From Saprospiraceae bacterium (GTDB lineage Bacteria; Bacteroidota; Bacteroidia; Chitinophagales; Saprospiraceae), in the NCBI GenBank assembly GCA_016714445.1, contig JADJNF010000001.1, forward strand, positions 248,001-312,000: a DNA stretch of 64,000 nucleotides. Reading direction: 5' to 3'. Under the pieces are notes generated by a model that ran no database searches, was not told where the DNA came from, and was given only the letters and a program-made list of their open reading frames with translations. Positions 18,619 to 28,258 of the stretch are shown here, piece by piece. Each line of letters opens with the position of its first letter. Within the stretch, counting starts at the first letter, position 1. The translations under genes were made by a program, and so were the position numbers.

Positions 18619-18903
18619 AAAACTTATTGATCTCAATGAACTCGTGGTTCAAATAAAAAACAACCACGAGAACACGAGAACACATACCTATATTTTAAAA
18701 CTTATTGAACTCCATGTAGTATTCGTGGTGCAAATTAATAAAAAATCAGGACAACTAGAGGCTATATTTTAAAACTCCATTTACTCTATGCACTCGTCGT
18801 TTAAATAAATAAAAACCACTAGAACACGAGAACACAAAGCTTTATTTTAAAACTCAATGAACTCGTGGTTAACAAAAATTACCACAAGAACACGATCGCA
18901 TAG
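18619..18903. repeat. Four degenerate tandem copies of a hairpin-forming unit of about 72 bp
   Basis: Four units start near 18619, 18691, 18765 and 18841. Each has TATTTTAAAACTYATTGAAC-like sequence, then an arm ACTCGTGGTT, a loop of A-rich bases, the reverse arm AACCACGAG, and ACACGAGAACAC. The ACACGAG heptad itself repeats. The units differ by substitutions (for example GTCGT for GTGGT). The rest of the 18452-18984 gap holds no gene. This resembles the ACCACGAAGGACACGAAG-type arrays common in environmental bacteria, whose role is unknown. Confidence 0.7.
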
Positions 18904-18984
18904 ATTAAAGTATTTACTCTTCAAAAAATGAAATACCAACCCTATGGACAGATATTAAAATTCCATCTGTAAAAAGGGAGTAAT

Positions 18985-19971
18985 TTATCTCCACCTTTTT
19001 TTGGCCCAATCTCTTTGTTGACCGGCGTCAAGAAAGGTCCACGCCAATATTCTGCTTGTTTTATTGCCCTGTCCCATAGGGATGATTTTAATCTCAGTAA
19101 TACCGGCCTTTTCCAAAGCAGCATGAGCTCTCCTCATATTGGATTGTTTGGAAATGAGCGTTGTAAACCAGAAACAATTGTTTTTAAACATTATACTTTC
19201 AGTGATCATCTGTCGGACAAAAGCATCTTCACCGCCTATGCACCAAAGTTCGTTTGGCTGACCTCCGAAGTTACGAACTGATTTACCTGGCTCAGTTGGT
19301 TTCAGGTGACTGTTTTTACGTTTATTTACGGCTAGAGCTTCCTCAGCAGAAGCATGGAAAGGAGGATTACAAATGGTGAAATCAACATACTCATTTACCT
19401 GTAAGATATTTTTAAAAATAGCTTCAGGTTCATTTTGGTGACGAAGGTCTACCCTATTTTGTAATAAATCATTGCTGTCTGTTGTTTTTTGTGCCGCTTC
19501 TATAGCCGATGCATCAGTATCACTGCCTATAAATGACCAGCCATATTCTTTCACGCCAATTATGGGATAGATAATATTGGCACCAATCCCTATATCCAGA
19601 CAAAGGATACGATCACCGGTAGGAATTTTACCAAAGTTTTTCTGTGACAGCAGGTCTGCAGCATAATGGATATAATCTGCTCTCCCGGGTATCGGTGGAC
19701 ATAGATAGCCTTCAGGTATGTCCCATGTAATGATATCATAAGATGACATCAACAAAGCTTTGTTCAGCAATCTAACAGCATCCGGACGGGCAAAATCTAT
19801 GGTTTCATCCCCGTAATCATTCACTTTTACTTCGGTCTGCAGCCCAGGGCAAAGTTCTGTCAAATGTTTGAAATCGTATCGGGCCCGATGTCTGTTTCTG
19901 GGGTGCAATCTTGTTTTTTCTGCGGGATGTGAACGTTTAGTTTCTTCCTTGTTTTTTTTGGATGATGGCAT
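18985..19971 (-). CDS. rlmF: 23S rRNA (adenine(1618)-N6)-methyltransferase
   Basis: 328 residues, close to the family norm. RlmF (YbiN) methylates A1618 of 23S rRNA. The conserved N-terminus LHPRNRHRARYDFKHL and the family block ITWDIPEGYLCPPIPGRADY are intact. The SAM-binding motif is LDIGIGAN (residues 125-132), and the N6-adenine methyltransferase active-site motif is NPPFHAS (202-208). The basic Lys/Arg-rich first 25 residues are usual for this rRNA-binding enzyme. It is a single gene between the tandem-repeat array and the GH16 gene, both of which face the same way. Confidence 0.93.
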   Translation of the reverse strand: MPSSKKNKEETKRSHPAEKTRLHPRNRHRARYDFKHLTELCPGLQTEVKVNDYGDETIDFARPDAVRLLNKALLMSSYDIITWDIPEGYLCPPIPGRADYIHYAADLLSQKNFGKIPTGDRILCLDIGIGANIIYPIIGVKEYGWSFIGSDTDASAIEAAQKTTDSNDLLQNRVDLRHQNEPEAIFKNILQVNEYVDFTICNPPFHASAEEALAVNKRKNSHLKPTEPGKSVRNFGGQPNELWCIGGEDAFVRQMITESIMFKNNCFWFTTLISKQSNMRRAHAALEKAGITEIKIIPMGQGNKTSRILAWTFLDAGQQRDWAKKRWR

Positions 19972-20109
19972 AAGGTAAACAGATTATGATAAGACAGTAG
20001 GATTAAGGTTCAAAAATAGCAAAAAGAGGTTACTTAATGGCAGAATCATGCAGATATTATCCATTTCAACATTCCCGCTCCCCATCATTGAATACTTTCA
20101 AAGCACTTT

Positions 20110-21804
20110 CTAATTTACCACAATCTTTTTTACCTTCTTTTCTTTACCTGAATATACGGCTATCAGGTAGATGCCTTTCGGTATATTGGATACTTCTAGT
20201 TTATTGCATTGGATAGCAGACATGACCTTTTGGCCACTCAAGTCTAACAATTCTATTTTATCAATTGTGAAATCAGTCGTAATCTCTATGACATCTTCTG
20301 CCGGATTCGTAAAGCTAAACTCCAATAAATCAGATGTAGGTTCCAATCCTGATGTGCCGCAATTACTGCCAACTACATATGAAAAATACCTGGTCACAGA
20401 TAATCCACCGGCATAAGCAAACTTGACCGCATAACTAATGCTCGTCCCGATGGTTTGGCCTGAAATAGTATGAGTAAAAATTTGGCCGCCGACATTTGTC
20501 ATCTGAGTTTCAGAGAAAGGAGATTGTCTTCTCAAAAAAGCAACTACACCTACCCTGTCATCCAATAATTCAAACGTAATTTTCACATCCGTTCCAATGG
20601 TTTGAAAATTGTAATTATAACCCACTGTGAATGAACTTTCAGTAGCCTGTGAATCAGTACCAGCACATTGAAGGACAGAAGTAGTAGTTGCGTTCAGTAC
20701 AATCTGGCTGTTGGCAACAGAATTGCCGGATACATCTGTAGCCGTAATCGTAAAAGTGTAATTGGTATTGGATGCCAAATCCGGAATGACCACAGATTTT
20801 TGAACACCCGATGGATGGTATACAGTAATGGTACCTCCAATATAAGAAATGGTATATCCTATGGTCCCGGAATTGTCAGTAGCATTCATTAATAATTCTA
20901 CAGAAGATCCTGTCACAGCACCAACTGAAGCAGTAAAATTTTGAGGTGCTTCAGTATCTACGGTTGTATTCTGATAAACTCTGATGTAATCTATGATCAT
21001 AGAAGTTTGTATGAAGTTTGATGGTATATTGCCTGCATAGCCCCCCATGGCAACGTTAAATAAAAGATATTGTTCTTTATCAAACGGCCAGGTATTGGCA
21101 TTTTTGACGGAAGGATTATACGTGTAATAAGCCACATCATCCAACAAAAAGGTAATTTGATTTGGTGACCAGTTCATCGAATAAATATGGTAGTTCTGTG
21201 AGATATCTGAAGCCTGAATACCACCCTTATTTACTGTATTTCCTGAAGATGATGGGGTATGTATGGCTGATCCGACATAATTTACGGGACGGTCAGAAAA
21301 AATTCCATGTTCCATAATATCAATTTCACCACATGCAGGCCAGCCGGTGGTACCGAAATTAGCGTCAAAAAAGCCGCCATCTTCGTTTACGTTTTTACCT
21401 AGAAGCCATAAAGCAGGCCACGTACCCTGACCATTGGGGACTTTTGCTCTGATGTCCACACGCCCGTATTTAAAGGCGAACTTAGAATTTAACCGGGCAG
21501 AAGTGTATTGTTTTGTTACATTTTGGTCGGTAAATGTTTCTTTTTTTGCAACAATATGTAAATTTCCACCATCAACAAAAGAGTTAGTTGTACGATTGGT
21601 ATAATGTTGTACCTCATTATTATACCAATTTCCACCAGCAGGTATTTGCGTTTGATGAAACCATTTGTTCACATCTATTGATCCGTTTGTATTAAATTCG
21701 TCTGACCAAACCAAATTATTATAAACAACGTCGATTTGAGAATAACCATATTGTGTCAGCAAGAGGATGCTTAGGATGATTTTAATTTTTGATTTTAATT
21801 TCAT
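20110..21804 (-). CDS. Secreted GH16 endo-beta-glucanase (laminarinase-like) with T9SS sorting domain
   Basis: 564 residues. Signal peptide 1-22 (YGYSQ). The GH16 domain spans about 28-278: VWSDEFN, WPALWLLG, and the catalytic motif GEIDIMEH with nucleophile Glu160 and acid/base Glu165. The bulge-containing ExDxxE form is typical of laminarinases and lichenase-related enzymes, so beta-1,3-glucan is the likely substrate. Residues 285-375 form a fibronectin type III-like domain, and about 380-480 a beta-sandwich of unknown role. The final 75 residues are a type A T9SS sorting domain (SFTNPAEDVIEITT; ISNIPKGIYLIAVY-like end), so the enzyme is exported across the outer membrane and anchored or released. 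Confidence 0.9.
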   Translation of the reverse strand: MKLKSKIKIILSILLLTQYGYSQIDVVYNNLVWSDEFNTNGSIDVNKWFHQTQIPAGGNWYNNEVQHYTNRTTNSFVDGGNLHIVAKKETFTDQNVTKQYTSARLNSKFAFKYGRVDIRAKVPNGQGTWPALWLLGKNVNEDGGFFDANFGTTGWPACGEIDIMEHGIFSDRPVNYVGSAIHTPSSSGNTVNKGGIQASDISQNYHIYSMNWSPNQITFLLDDVAYYTYNPSVKNANTWPFDKEQYLLFNVAMGGYAGNIPSNFIQTSMIIDYIRVYQNTTVDTEAPQNFTASVGAVTGSSVELLMNATDNSGTIGYTISYIGGTITVYHPSGVQKSVVIPDLASNTNYTFTITATDVSGNSVANSQIVLNATTTSVLQCAGTDSQATESSFTVGYNYNFQTIGTDVKITFELLDDRVGVVAFLRRQSPFSETQMTNVGGQIFTHTISGQTIGTSISYAVKFAYAGGLSVTRYFSYVVGSNCGTSGLEPTSDLLEFSFTNPAEDVIEITTDFTIDKIELLDLSGQKVMSAIQCNKLEVSNIPKGIYLIAVYSGKEKKVKKIVVN

Positions 21805-22021
21805 TATTGTTATATTATATTTTTGGAATTTTAAAAGAAATGTGGAATTTAAAATAGAATTGTATTCAATTTCTTTAAATTGTTCAAACCTGTATGGCAG
21901 GCGAGCTGACCCGACTATATTGGCGATGAATAAATGTGGTGAAATGAATTACTATGCAAAGCTAAGAAAAAAAATTTAACCGGCTAGTCATTTTAATGGC
22001 AGGACTTTTTTGTTTTCTATA

Positions 22022-22171
22022 TTTACTGAAAAAAGATATCAGGTGCCCGAGAAGTCTTGTCAGGTACCTAAAGCAAGAATTCAAGTGTCTGTCAAGTCTT
22101 TTTAACTACCTGAAGAAAGATATCAGATGCCTGTGGAGTCTTGTCAGGTACCTGAAGAAAAATTCTAAATT
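22022..22171. repeat. 42-bp tandem repeat, 3.5 copies
   Basis: Units at 22022-22064 (43 bp), 22065-22106, 22107-22148 and a partial one from 22149. The consensus begins TACCTGAAGAAAGATATCAG and ends GGAGTCTTGTCAGG. Units 1 and 3 are closest, and unit 2 diverges. The junction TCAGGTACCTGA is a perfect 12-bp palindrome. A frame through the array (21996-22355) would encode repeated YLKKDIRC..SLVR modules, but composition and lack of a good start make it a poor gene candidate. The rest of the 21805-22371 gap holds nothing I recognise. Confidence 0.7.
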
Positions 22172-22371
22172 AAATATTAAATATATATTTGGGGTGTATT
22201 CTATTTTGAACCATAAAACTACAGGGGTTCCTTTATTGAATTCTTGCTTAATGGCTTGTTTTTTTTTTTACAAAAATGATATATGCCCTAATCTTTTCTT
22301 CATTTTTGTGCAATTTGTTTACAAACTGATAGAATGCTACTTCTCAAATTTATGATCTGAATATTTTATTA

Positions 22372-23979
22372 TTACATTTTTAAAAATCTAGAACTGTGTA
22401 CAGTATTGCTGCTATCTAAAACCCTAATAAATTTCATTCCGGGATTTAAATTAGATACATTAAGACTTTCAGAATCATAATAAACAGCTTCTAACCTTCC
22501 AGCGATATCAAAAACTTCAGCTTTTTTAATCGTATTTTCTAATATTAAATTGAGTTGATTGAAAACAGGATTTGGAAAGAAAAAATTTCCATTCTTTTCA
22601 TAATTCTTGGTACTTGAGATCAATTTATTAAGGTCCAGCACATGAGGTTCGTAGCCAACAGAATTACCCTGGGCAAAGAAAAATAGTTTATCTTTAAAGA
22701 GAGTCAACCTTTCAGGCGTAGATTCTCCATTGGTTGAAATTTCAACTTCAAATGTTCCAGCTTCTGTACCATCGCTATACCACAATTCACGATCAAACGC
22801 ATTTCCAGCAACAAAAAATATATGTTTTTCATTTGCTACTAAATCTGTTTGAAAATATACTTGTCCGTTAATTTTGTCCTTGAGATCAATTAACAATTCA
22901 GTCTTATCCGTTATTGGGTCAATGACAAAAATCTGACTGCCCAACTCTTGATTACCTCCAAGATAATAAATTTTATCTTTCAGTACTACCCTTCTTTTTG
23001 GATACTCTGGAATAAATGGGTTAATAGCTATTTCAATTTCAGAAACCTGAACTGTCCCTAATTCCGTTCCATCAGTCTTCCACATTTCTGTGTTCGAAGC
23101 TGGATTGCTCCCAGGAAAATATGCTTTATTACCAAATCTTAAGAAGTAATGTCCCACATTATTTACTGCAGCGGGATGAAACATCTTTTTCACCAATTTC
23201 GTGCCAGCCAATGTCCCATCACTTATCCAAATATCGTTATCATATCCATTAGCCATCAATATATATTCACCCATATCTGTTAAGTAATTTGGTTCAAAAT
23301 CATTTGTTCCTTCTTTTATTTGTTTAGTGCCAGAAGGAGTTCCATCGGTCTTCCAAAAACCTTCAAAAAGAACTTCAAAATACAAATTACCCTTCCATTC
23401 TAAAAATCCTGATGCTTGTCTTTGACTACCATTTAATGCTGCCAACTCAACTGTACCTTGTGCAGTGCCATCTGTCTTAAAAAATCTTATTCCAAAATTA
23501 GGGCGGTTACCATTAAAATATAATTCATTATTAAATACATGAAAAAATCTGGAACTATATGTATAACAACATTTTGAAAGTCCGTCTCCTGAACCGGGTA
23601 ATAAATCTATCATCAACTTTGTATTTTCAGGAGTTCCATCAGAAACCCATAATTCGTATCCATGCACACCATCATCCGCTGCAAATACCATTTTGTCACC
23701 TACTTGAAAAATAAAGTCTACAACTGCACTATTCGCACCAGGATTGATGTCCTTAAAAAGTTCTGTTTTCTCCCCGTCATAAACCCATAATTCTATGCCA
23801 AATTCTGGACTATTTGCCACAAAATATAATCTGTCTTTATACTCAAATGTGGGAGTATCAGTACCAAAATTAAATGAACCTGCCGCCCCAGGATTAATGT
23901 TTTTGAGAAGCATTACCTGTTGGCAAAATGAAATAACAGAGATCAACATGAAAAAAGTAATTTGTAAAATGCGTTTCAT
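22372..23979 (-). CDS. Secreted ELWxxDGTxxGT-repeat protein with T9SS sorting domain
   Basis: 535 residues. Signal peptide 1-19 (SVISFCQQ). The body consists of repeats of the form LW.SDGT..GT (ELWVSDGTPENTKLM, WKTDGTPSGTKQI, IWISDGTLAGTKLV, MWKTDGTELGTVQV, LWYSDGTEAGTFEV), a beta-propeller-like architecture common in Bacteroidota surface proteins. A typical T9SS type A C-terminal domain closes it (FFFPNPVFNQLNLILEN; NLNPGMKFIRVL). No enzymatic residues are evident; the function is unknown, possibly adhesion. It is independent of the next gene upstream by 169 bp. Confidence 0.85.
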   Translation of the reverse strand: MKRILQITFFMLISVISFCQQVMLLKNINPGAAGSFNFGTDTPTFEYKDRLYFVANSPEFGIELWVYDGEKTELFKDINPGANSAVVDFIFQVGDKMVFAADDGVHGYELWVSDGTPENTKLMIDLLPGSGDGLSKCCYTYSSRFFHVFNNELYFNGNRPNFGIRFFKTDGTAQGTVELAALNGSQRQASGFLEWKGNLYFEVLFEGFWKTDGTPSGTKQIKEGTNDFEPNYLTDMGEYILMANGYDNDIWISDGTLAGTKLVKKMFHPAAVNNVGHYFLRFGNKAYFPGSNPASNTEMWKTDGTELGTVQVSEIEIAINPFIPEYPKRRVVLKDKIYYLGGNQELGSQIFVIDPITDKTELLIDLKDKINGQVYFQTDLVANEKHIFFVAGNAFDRELWYSDGTEAGTFEVEISTNGESTPERLTLFKDKLFFFAQGNSVGYEPHVLDLNKLISSTKNYEKNGNFFFPNPVFNQLNLILENTIKKAEVFDIAGRLEAVYYDSESLNVSNLNPGMKFIRVLDSSNTVHSSRFLKM

Positions 23980-24148
23980 AATATATTAAGATTTAAATTA
24001 AAAAATGTTTTTTTCATTAGCCACAAGTTACGACAAAAAAAATAAAGCAGTATAAATTTAAATTTTCAGCTTGAAGTCAGATGATGGAGTTTTAAACATA
24101 CTTTTAAATATTAATTATAATGTTTTGTAAACCATTTGGCAACATAAT

Positions 24149-25735
24149 TCAGTCTTCAGATTCTAAGTATATTTTTTTAGTTAAAATTCCTTCGTCCGTT
24201 TTGATACTCAATAAATATACTCCTTCTTGAAGATTAGATGATAAGTCTAAACTTAATGTGTTTTTACCATTAAACTTCGTTTGATTTAATGAAAAATCTT
24301 GGACTACTTGACCCATGATATCCATTATTTCGATCTTAAATGAAGATTCATTTTTAAGGTCAAATTCTAAATTTATTTCATCTATTACAGGGTTTGGATA
24401 AATGGAGAAGCTTTTAAATAAGTTACGTTCAACATCTTCTGTAGATGATATAATTTTGTTTTTATATTTGGCAAACGCCATTCTCCATTCAAGGTCAACT
24501 CTCGAAGTACCTCCTGCGTATACAAAACCATCACAATACACTATGGATTTTATACTATTAAAATCATCAGTAATTTTTTCTGTTGACCATCCATTATTGC
24601 CAAAACCCATGTCTTGACTACCGTTTTCAAATAATCTTACCATAGCAAAAGATGAAGGAAACCCACCTGTCGTACCTGCTGCAGTAATCAATCCTGATGG
24701 GAATACAATCAAATCAGATATGGACTCATTAGCTCCTTTTGTGAGGATGACTTGACCATTTTGCCCAAAACTTATATCAGGTGTCCCATTTGGATTATAT
24801 CTGGTTATAAAAAAATTATTGTCCAATTCATCGGTGTCAAAAGCACCTCCACCAGTTAGTATTCTACCTTTCTCGTCTATTTCCATAGTATTTAATCCTG
24901 CTATTATATTTGTTCCCAAAACTTTGGTTATGATACCATTATTCCCAAAACTTGTATCTTTGACGCCATCCTTATTGAGTTTCAAAATAAAAAAAGCATC
25001 CTCAGTATTAAAACCAGTAGCCATATCGCCTCCTAAATATATGTTGTCAGATTTATCAATGGAAAACGCACGGACTGATTCATATTTAGGATTGATGTCA
25101 AATTCAATAATTAAAAAACCATCCTTCCCAAAGGTTTTGTTTATAGTACCATCTGGATTAAAACATGCCACAAATCCATCATCATTCTGACCGTTATATG
25201 ATCTTCCAGCTATAATAATTTTGTTATCGGACAACAAAGCAATTTGTGCAATTTCATCTTCAGCAAATGATGAGTTGCTAAATACACCAGTAACCAAACC
25301 ACCCCCGCCAAAACTACTATCTAACTTTCCATTTTGTAATAATCTTAGTATAACATATTGATCTTTATTTGAAAATCTAGTCCATCCCGCCACAAGGTAT
25401 TTTCCATCTGGTTGTTGAATAACAGATGATGCCCTACCGTGGCCTGATCCTATAGGAATAGTAACTAATCCTGTATTACCAAATGTAGCATCAAGGTTGC
25501 CATTTTGATCAATTCTGACTATAGATATTTTGTCAAAATTTCCATTTCTAGAGAAACCAACACCTAGTAATTTGTTTTCGTCTTTTAAAATGCTTAGTAT
25601 CTCTGCATTGCCAGAGCCCGTACTAATCAACTTTGTCCCATTGGTTCCAAAGGTAGTCTCTAATTTTCCATCTTGACCAAAAGAAGGTGTTAGTGTTATG
25701 TATGAAAATAACAAAAAAGTAAAGAAAGCCTTCAT
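24149..25735 (-). CDS. Secreted delta-60 repeat protein with T9SS sorting domain
   Basis: 528 residues. Signal peptide 1-20 (SYITLTPSFGQ). At least seven delta-60 repeats are visible, each of the form D.SFG..G.V......G..........dGKi...G (for example DATFGNTGLVTI, DSSFGGGGLVTG, DTSFGNNGIITK, DISFGQNGQVIL). The last 85 residues are a T9SS type A sorting domain (FSIYPNPVIDEINLEFD; NLQEGVYLLSIKT). The protein is predicted to be exported to the cell surface. Delta-60 proteins have no established biochemical role. It resembles the preceding gene in architecture but not in repeat type. Confidence 0.88.
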   Translation of the reverse strand: MKAFFTFLLFSYITLTPSFGQDGKLETTFGTNGTKLISTGSGNAEILSILKDENKLLGVGFSRNGNFDKISIVRIDQNGNLDATFGNTGLVTIPIGSGHGRASSVIQQPDGKYLVAGWTRFSNKDQYVILRLLQNGKLDSSFGGGGLVTGVFSNSSFAEDEIAQIALLSDNKIIIAGRSYNGQNDDGFVACFNPDGTINKTFGKDGFLIIEFDINPKYESVRAFSIDKSDNIYLGGDMATGFNTEDAFFILKLNKDGVKDTSFGNNGIITKVLGTNIIAGLNTMEIDEKGRILTGGGAFDTDELDNNFFITRYNPNGTPDISFGQNGQVILTKGANESISDLIVFPSGLITAAGTTGGFPSSFAMVRLFENGSQDMGFGNNGWSTEKITDDFNSIKSIVYCDGFVYAGGTSRVDLEWRMAFAKYKNKIISSTEDVERNLFKSFSIYPNPVIDEINLEFDLKNESSFKIEIMDIMGQVVQDFSLNQTKFNGKNTLSLDLSSNLQEGVYLLSIKTDEGILTKKIYLESED

Positions 25736-26070
25736 AATTAAAATTTAATTTCATGATTAGTCACAAAGTTAAACTTTTAAATTATTATTTTATATAATTC
25801 AACTAAATATTGATGAAAACACCTCCCATCAAAAATAAATTTGAATATCTAGTGTCACAAAAATACATATCCAAAAAAAGAAAAAATCTCATGATAAATA
25901 TTAATTTATCCGCAAAAATAAGTCATCACCTTCAAATATTTCCTACCTGATGGGGTAGTTGTGATAAAATTTGTAAAACTAGTTTCAAGGGAATATTTAG
26001 TTTATTGCTGACAAAATACACAGTATTAATAACTTTAAAATCAATTTGGTCTGATTATCCATTCCAAAAT
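25736..26070. other. Intergenic stretch with no recognised feature
   Basis: AT-rich sequence between the start of the delta-60 gene and the terminator of the DUF5689 gene. No start-to-stop frame of useful length, no clear -7 box at the expected place and no repeat was seen. Confidence 0.5.
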
Positions 26071-26113
26071 AAAAAAAAAGCATGAGCTGAATTACAGCAC
26101 ATGCTTTTTTTAT
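26071..26113 (-). terminator. Rho-independent terminator of the TonB/DUF5689 operon
   Basis: An A-run followed by GCATGAGCTG, loop AATTA, and CAGCACATGC then a T-run: a 10-bp stem with one A:A mismatch, flanked by A and T tracts so that it can work in either direction. It lies 20 bp past the stop of the minus-strand gene at 26134. Confidence 0.85.
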
Positions 26114-26133
26114 CTTTATTTCAGAACTTTATT

Positions 26134-28230
26134 TTACTTTACCACCACATTGTCCACCCTGAAAGTCGATGTATTGGTACCGCCGGCACCTTCATACTTA
26201 AACCCTATCTTTACCTTAGCTCCAAATGACTTTAAATCTACGTTCCCTGAAGGTATAAATGTATTGTCAGCATCATCCTTTACTGCTACTTTACCGTTAA
26301 CTTTTGTCCACGTCGTGGTTGCCGGATCGCCGGTATAATTGCTGGTAGCCCAAACGCTGAGTCCATCATGTACCCAGAATGCTTTCGCCGTTTCAAATGT
26401 AAGGGTTGGAGTTACTGCGGTATTCACCTCAGGAGTAATCAACCAGGTTTCCATAGCAGGCGCTGTATCGTTGAAAGAGGTAGCCTGAGCATAAAGATTG
26501 CCGCTGAACAATTTTGCCTGCCATTTTCTGGTACCTTTTACAGCTACATTGACCCATCCTGAAAGGGTTATATCAACATTGTTGGTCTGGCTATTGAATG
26601 ATTCATCCAATCCTGCACCTGGTGCACTTCCTTCACAGATACATTGAGCATTGTATTTATCATTTACCGTGGCAGCATTGGCGTCATCACATGGTGCACC
26701 CGGATAAATATCTTTGTTGGATGGAGAACAATCCTGACCGTTGGCTACCCCATCGCCATCACAATCTGCCGTGGCATTATTCACATCGCATGGTGCGCCT
26801 CCCTCTACATCTGTCAGGTTTCTGATAGATAATTGTGTTCCGGATGTAAATTCAGATAAAATGGCGGTGATACTTATGGTACCCGAAGGAATGTTCTGAC
26901 CGGAAAAAGTAGCGGCAGTTCTTGTGAAAAGCTGAACTTCGCCACTGGCATCTTTTACTTTCACCGTTCCGGAATATTTTGGCCCGCCGGTAAGTTGTGC
27001 ATTCACTACTTTCACCAATGTGGACTCGAACTTAGCGACATCAAGTTGTGCTACAGTTACTGTTTTAGGTGTTTGCACTTTTGTAGACAGTACTTCTGCT
27101 TTTGAATTGTCAAGATCATTGATCTGAAGTAACTTGCTGAATTCTTCCAGTTTTGCTCCACTCACATCAATTTTTATTTCAGTATTTTGTGGTATATTGA
27201 TCTGATTTTTAAATCTTAATACTATGCCGTAATCCCCATCCTGAACGGTCAGATTTTGGTTGGTGATATTTCCTGAAGCTACATCTGATATGACAATACC
27301 TTGTATAAAACCAGTCGGTGCTGAAGTTGCTCCATTGGCAAATGCTGTTCTGACTGACTCAACAGAGATTCTTGATCCGGTTGGGTTTCCACCGCCACAT
27401 CTGACCTTATCAAATGCCACGTCCTTGGTGTCACGAATAAACAATTGTTTGTCTGCCCTGAATATGCTGTATACAGCGGTGAGTGTGCCATTTTTATCCG
27501 GCAATACTTCATTAGCAAAATCAGCATATCCGCTGTTTCTAACTATGATCTTATTGTTAAAACAATCTACCAGATCCTGATTGATGGTAACCGGCGGATC
27601 TACAGTATTGTTGGCATATTTTTTATCAGCGCCTACATTGGAAAACTGTACACCTTCTAGCTGGATAAGTGTGTTTAAATCCGCGCTGGACAATTCTGAT
27701 ATTTTTTTTATGCGGGGTTTCACTTCCAGACCAAATGCTCCCTGCACCAGAATCTCTGACATCAAAGAAGATGGTATATATCCCAATCTTGGAGAAGAGC
27801 CGGAATTGTCTACTCCCATTCCTAGTTGAGGAAGTCCGTTATAATCAGACACCGTCAGCCCTTTTAGTTTTATAAAAACCCTTTTTCCTACCGGATAAGT
27901 GGAATGAATTTCATTTTCATCAATCAGGACGGCAATACCTAAGTCTGAGTTTTCGTCTTCCACAATGAGGGTCTTATAAAAATTGCCTGAGCGGTCATCT
28001 GCCACTACAACCCCTTTGACATATTTATCCAGATCGATGGCAGTATACTTTCCTGCGACATAATATTTTGACATGACCTCAGTGAGACTTACAATCTGTT
28101 CTGCAGGAATTTCAGGATCACTGCCCCCGGTAGGTGGTGTATCAAACTCTCCCTTGAGACATCCTGACAGTATAAACAAAGATGAAAAGCTTAAAGCAAC
28201 GATAAAGGTTTTAATGACTATTGATTTCAT
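26134..28230 (-). CDS. DUF5689 surface lipoprotein with C-terminal choice-of-anchor-like domain
   Basis: 698 residues. A lipoprotein signal (SLFILSGC, lipid-modified Cys24) is followed by a DUF5689 domain (about 45-265) and a second OB-fold-like segment (about 285-475: GIVISDVASGNITNQNLTVQ). Then come a short Ca-binding-like Asp-rich stretch (DCDGDGVANGQDC) and a C-terminal jelly-roll domain. DUF5689 proteins are typically encoded beside TonB receptors. Here the receptor ends 28 bp upstream on the same strand, so they are co-transcribed, much like a SusC/SusD pair. I infer a surface-exposed ligand-binding partner. The OB-like folds and the divergent nuclease gene point to nucleic acid as a possible ligand. 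Confidence 0.8.
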   Translation of the reverse strand: MKSIVIKTFIVALSFSSLFILSGCLKGEFDTPPTGGSDPEIPAEQIVSLTEVMSKYYVAGKYTAIDLDKYVKGVVVADDRSGNFYKTLIVEDENSDLGIAVLIDENEIHSTYPVGKRVFIKLKGLTVSDYNGLPQLGMGVDNSGSSPRLGYIPSSLMSEILVQGAFGLEVKPRIKKISELSSADLNTLIQLEGVQFSNVGADKKYANNTVDPPVTINQDLVDCFNNKIIVRNSGYADFANEVLPDKNGTLTAVYSIFRADKQLFIRDTKDVAFDKVRCGGGNPTGSRISVESVRTAFANGATSAPTGFIQGIVISDVASGNITNQNLTVQDGDYGIVLRFKNQINIPQNTEIKIDVSGAKLEEFSKLLQINDLDNSKAEVLSTKVQTPKTVTVAQLDVAKFESTLVKVVNAQLTGGPKYSGTVKVKDASGEVQLFTRTAATFSGQNIPSGTISITAILSEFTSGTQLSIRNLTDVEGGAPCDVNNATADCDGDGVANGQDCSPSNKDIYPGAPCDDANAATVNDKYNAQCICEGSAPGAGLDESFNSQTNNVDITLSGWVNVAVKGTRKWQAKLFSGNLYAQATSFNDTAPAMETWLITPEVNTAVTPTLTFETAKAFWVHDGLSVWATSNYTGDPATTTWTKVNGKVAVKDDADNTFIPSGNVDLKSFGAKVKIGFKYEGAGGTNTSTFRVDNVVVK

Positions 28231-28258
28231 TTATAGTATGTTTTATGATTTTAATAAA

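Noticed and set aside
18619..18903. CRISPR array
   Set aside because: The repeated units diverge, have no constant repeat with unique spacers, and no cas gene is near.
21996..22355. A 119-codon frame with YLKKDIRC-like repeats
   Set aside because: The amino-acid repeats simply mirror the 42-bp DNA array, the rest is Phe/Ile-rich translation of AT-rich DNA, and no start signal is evident.
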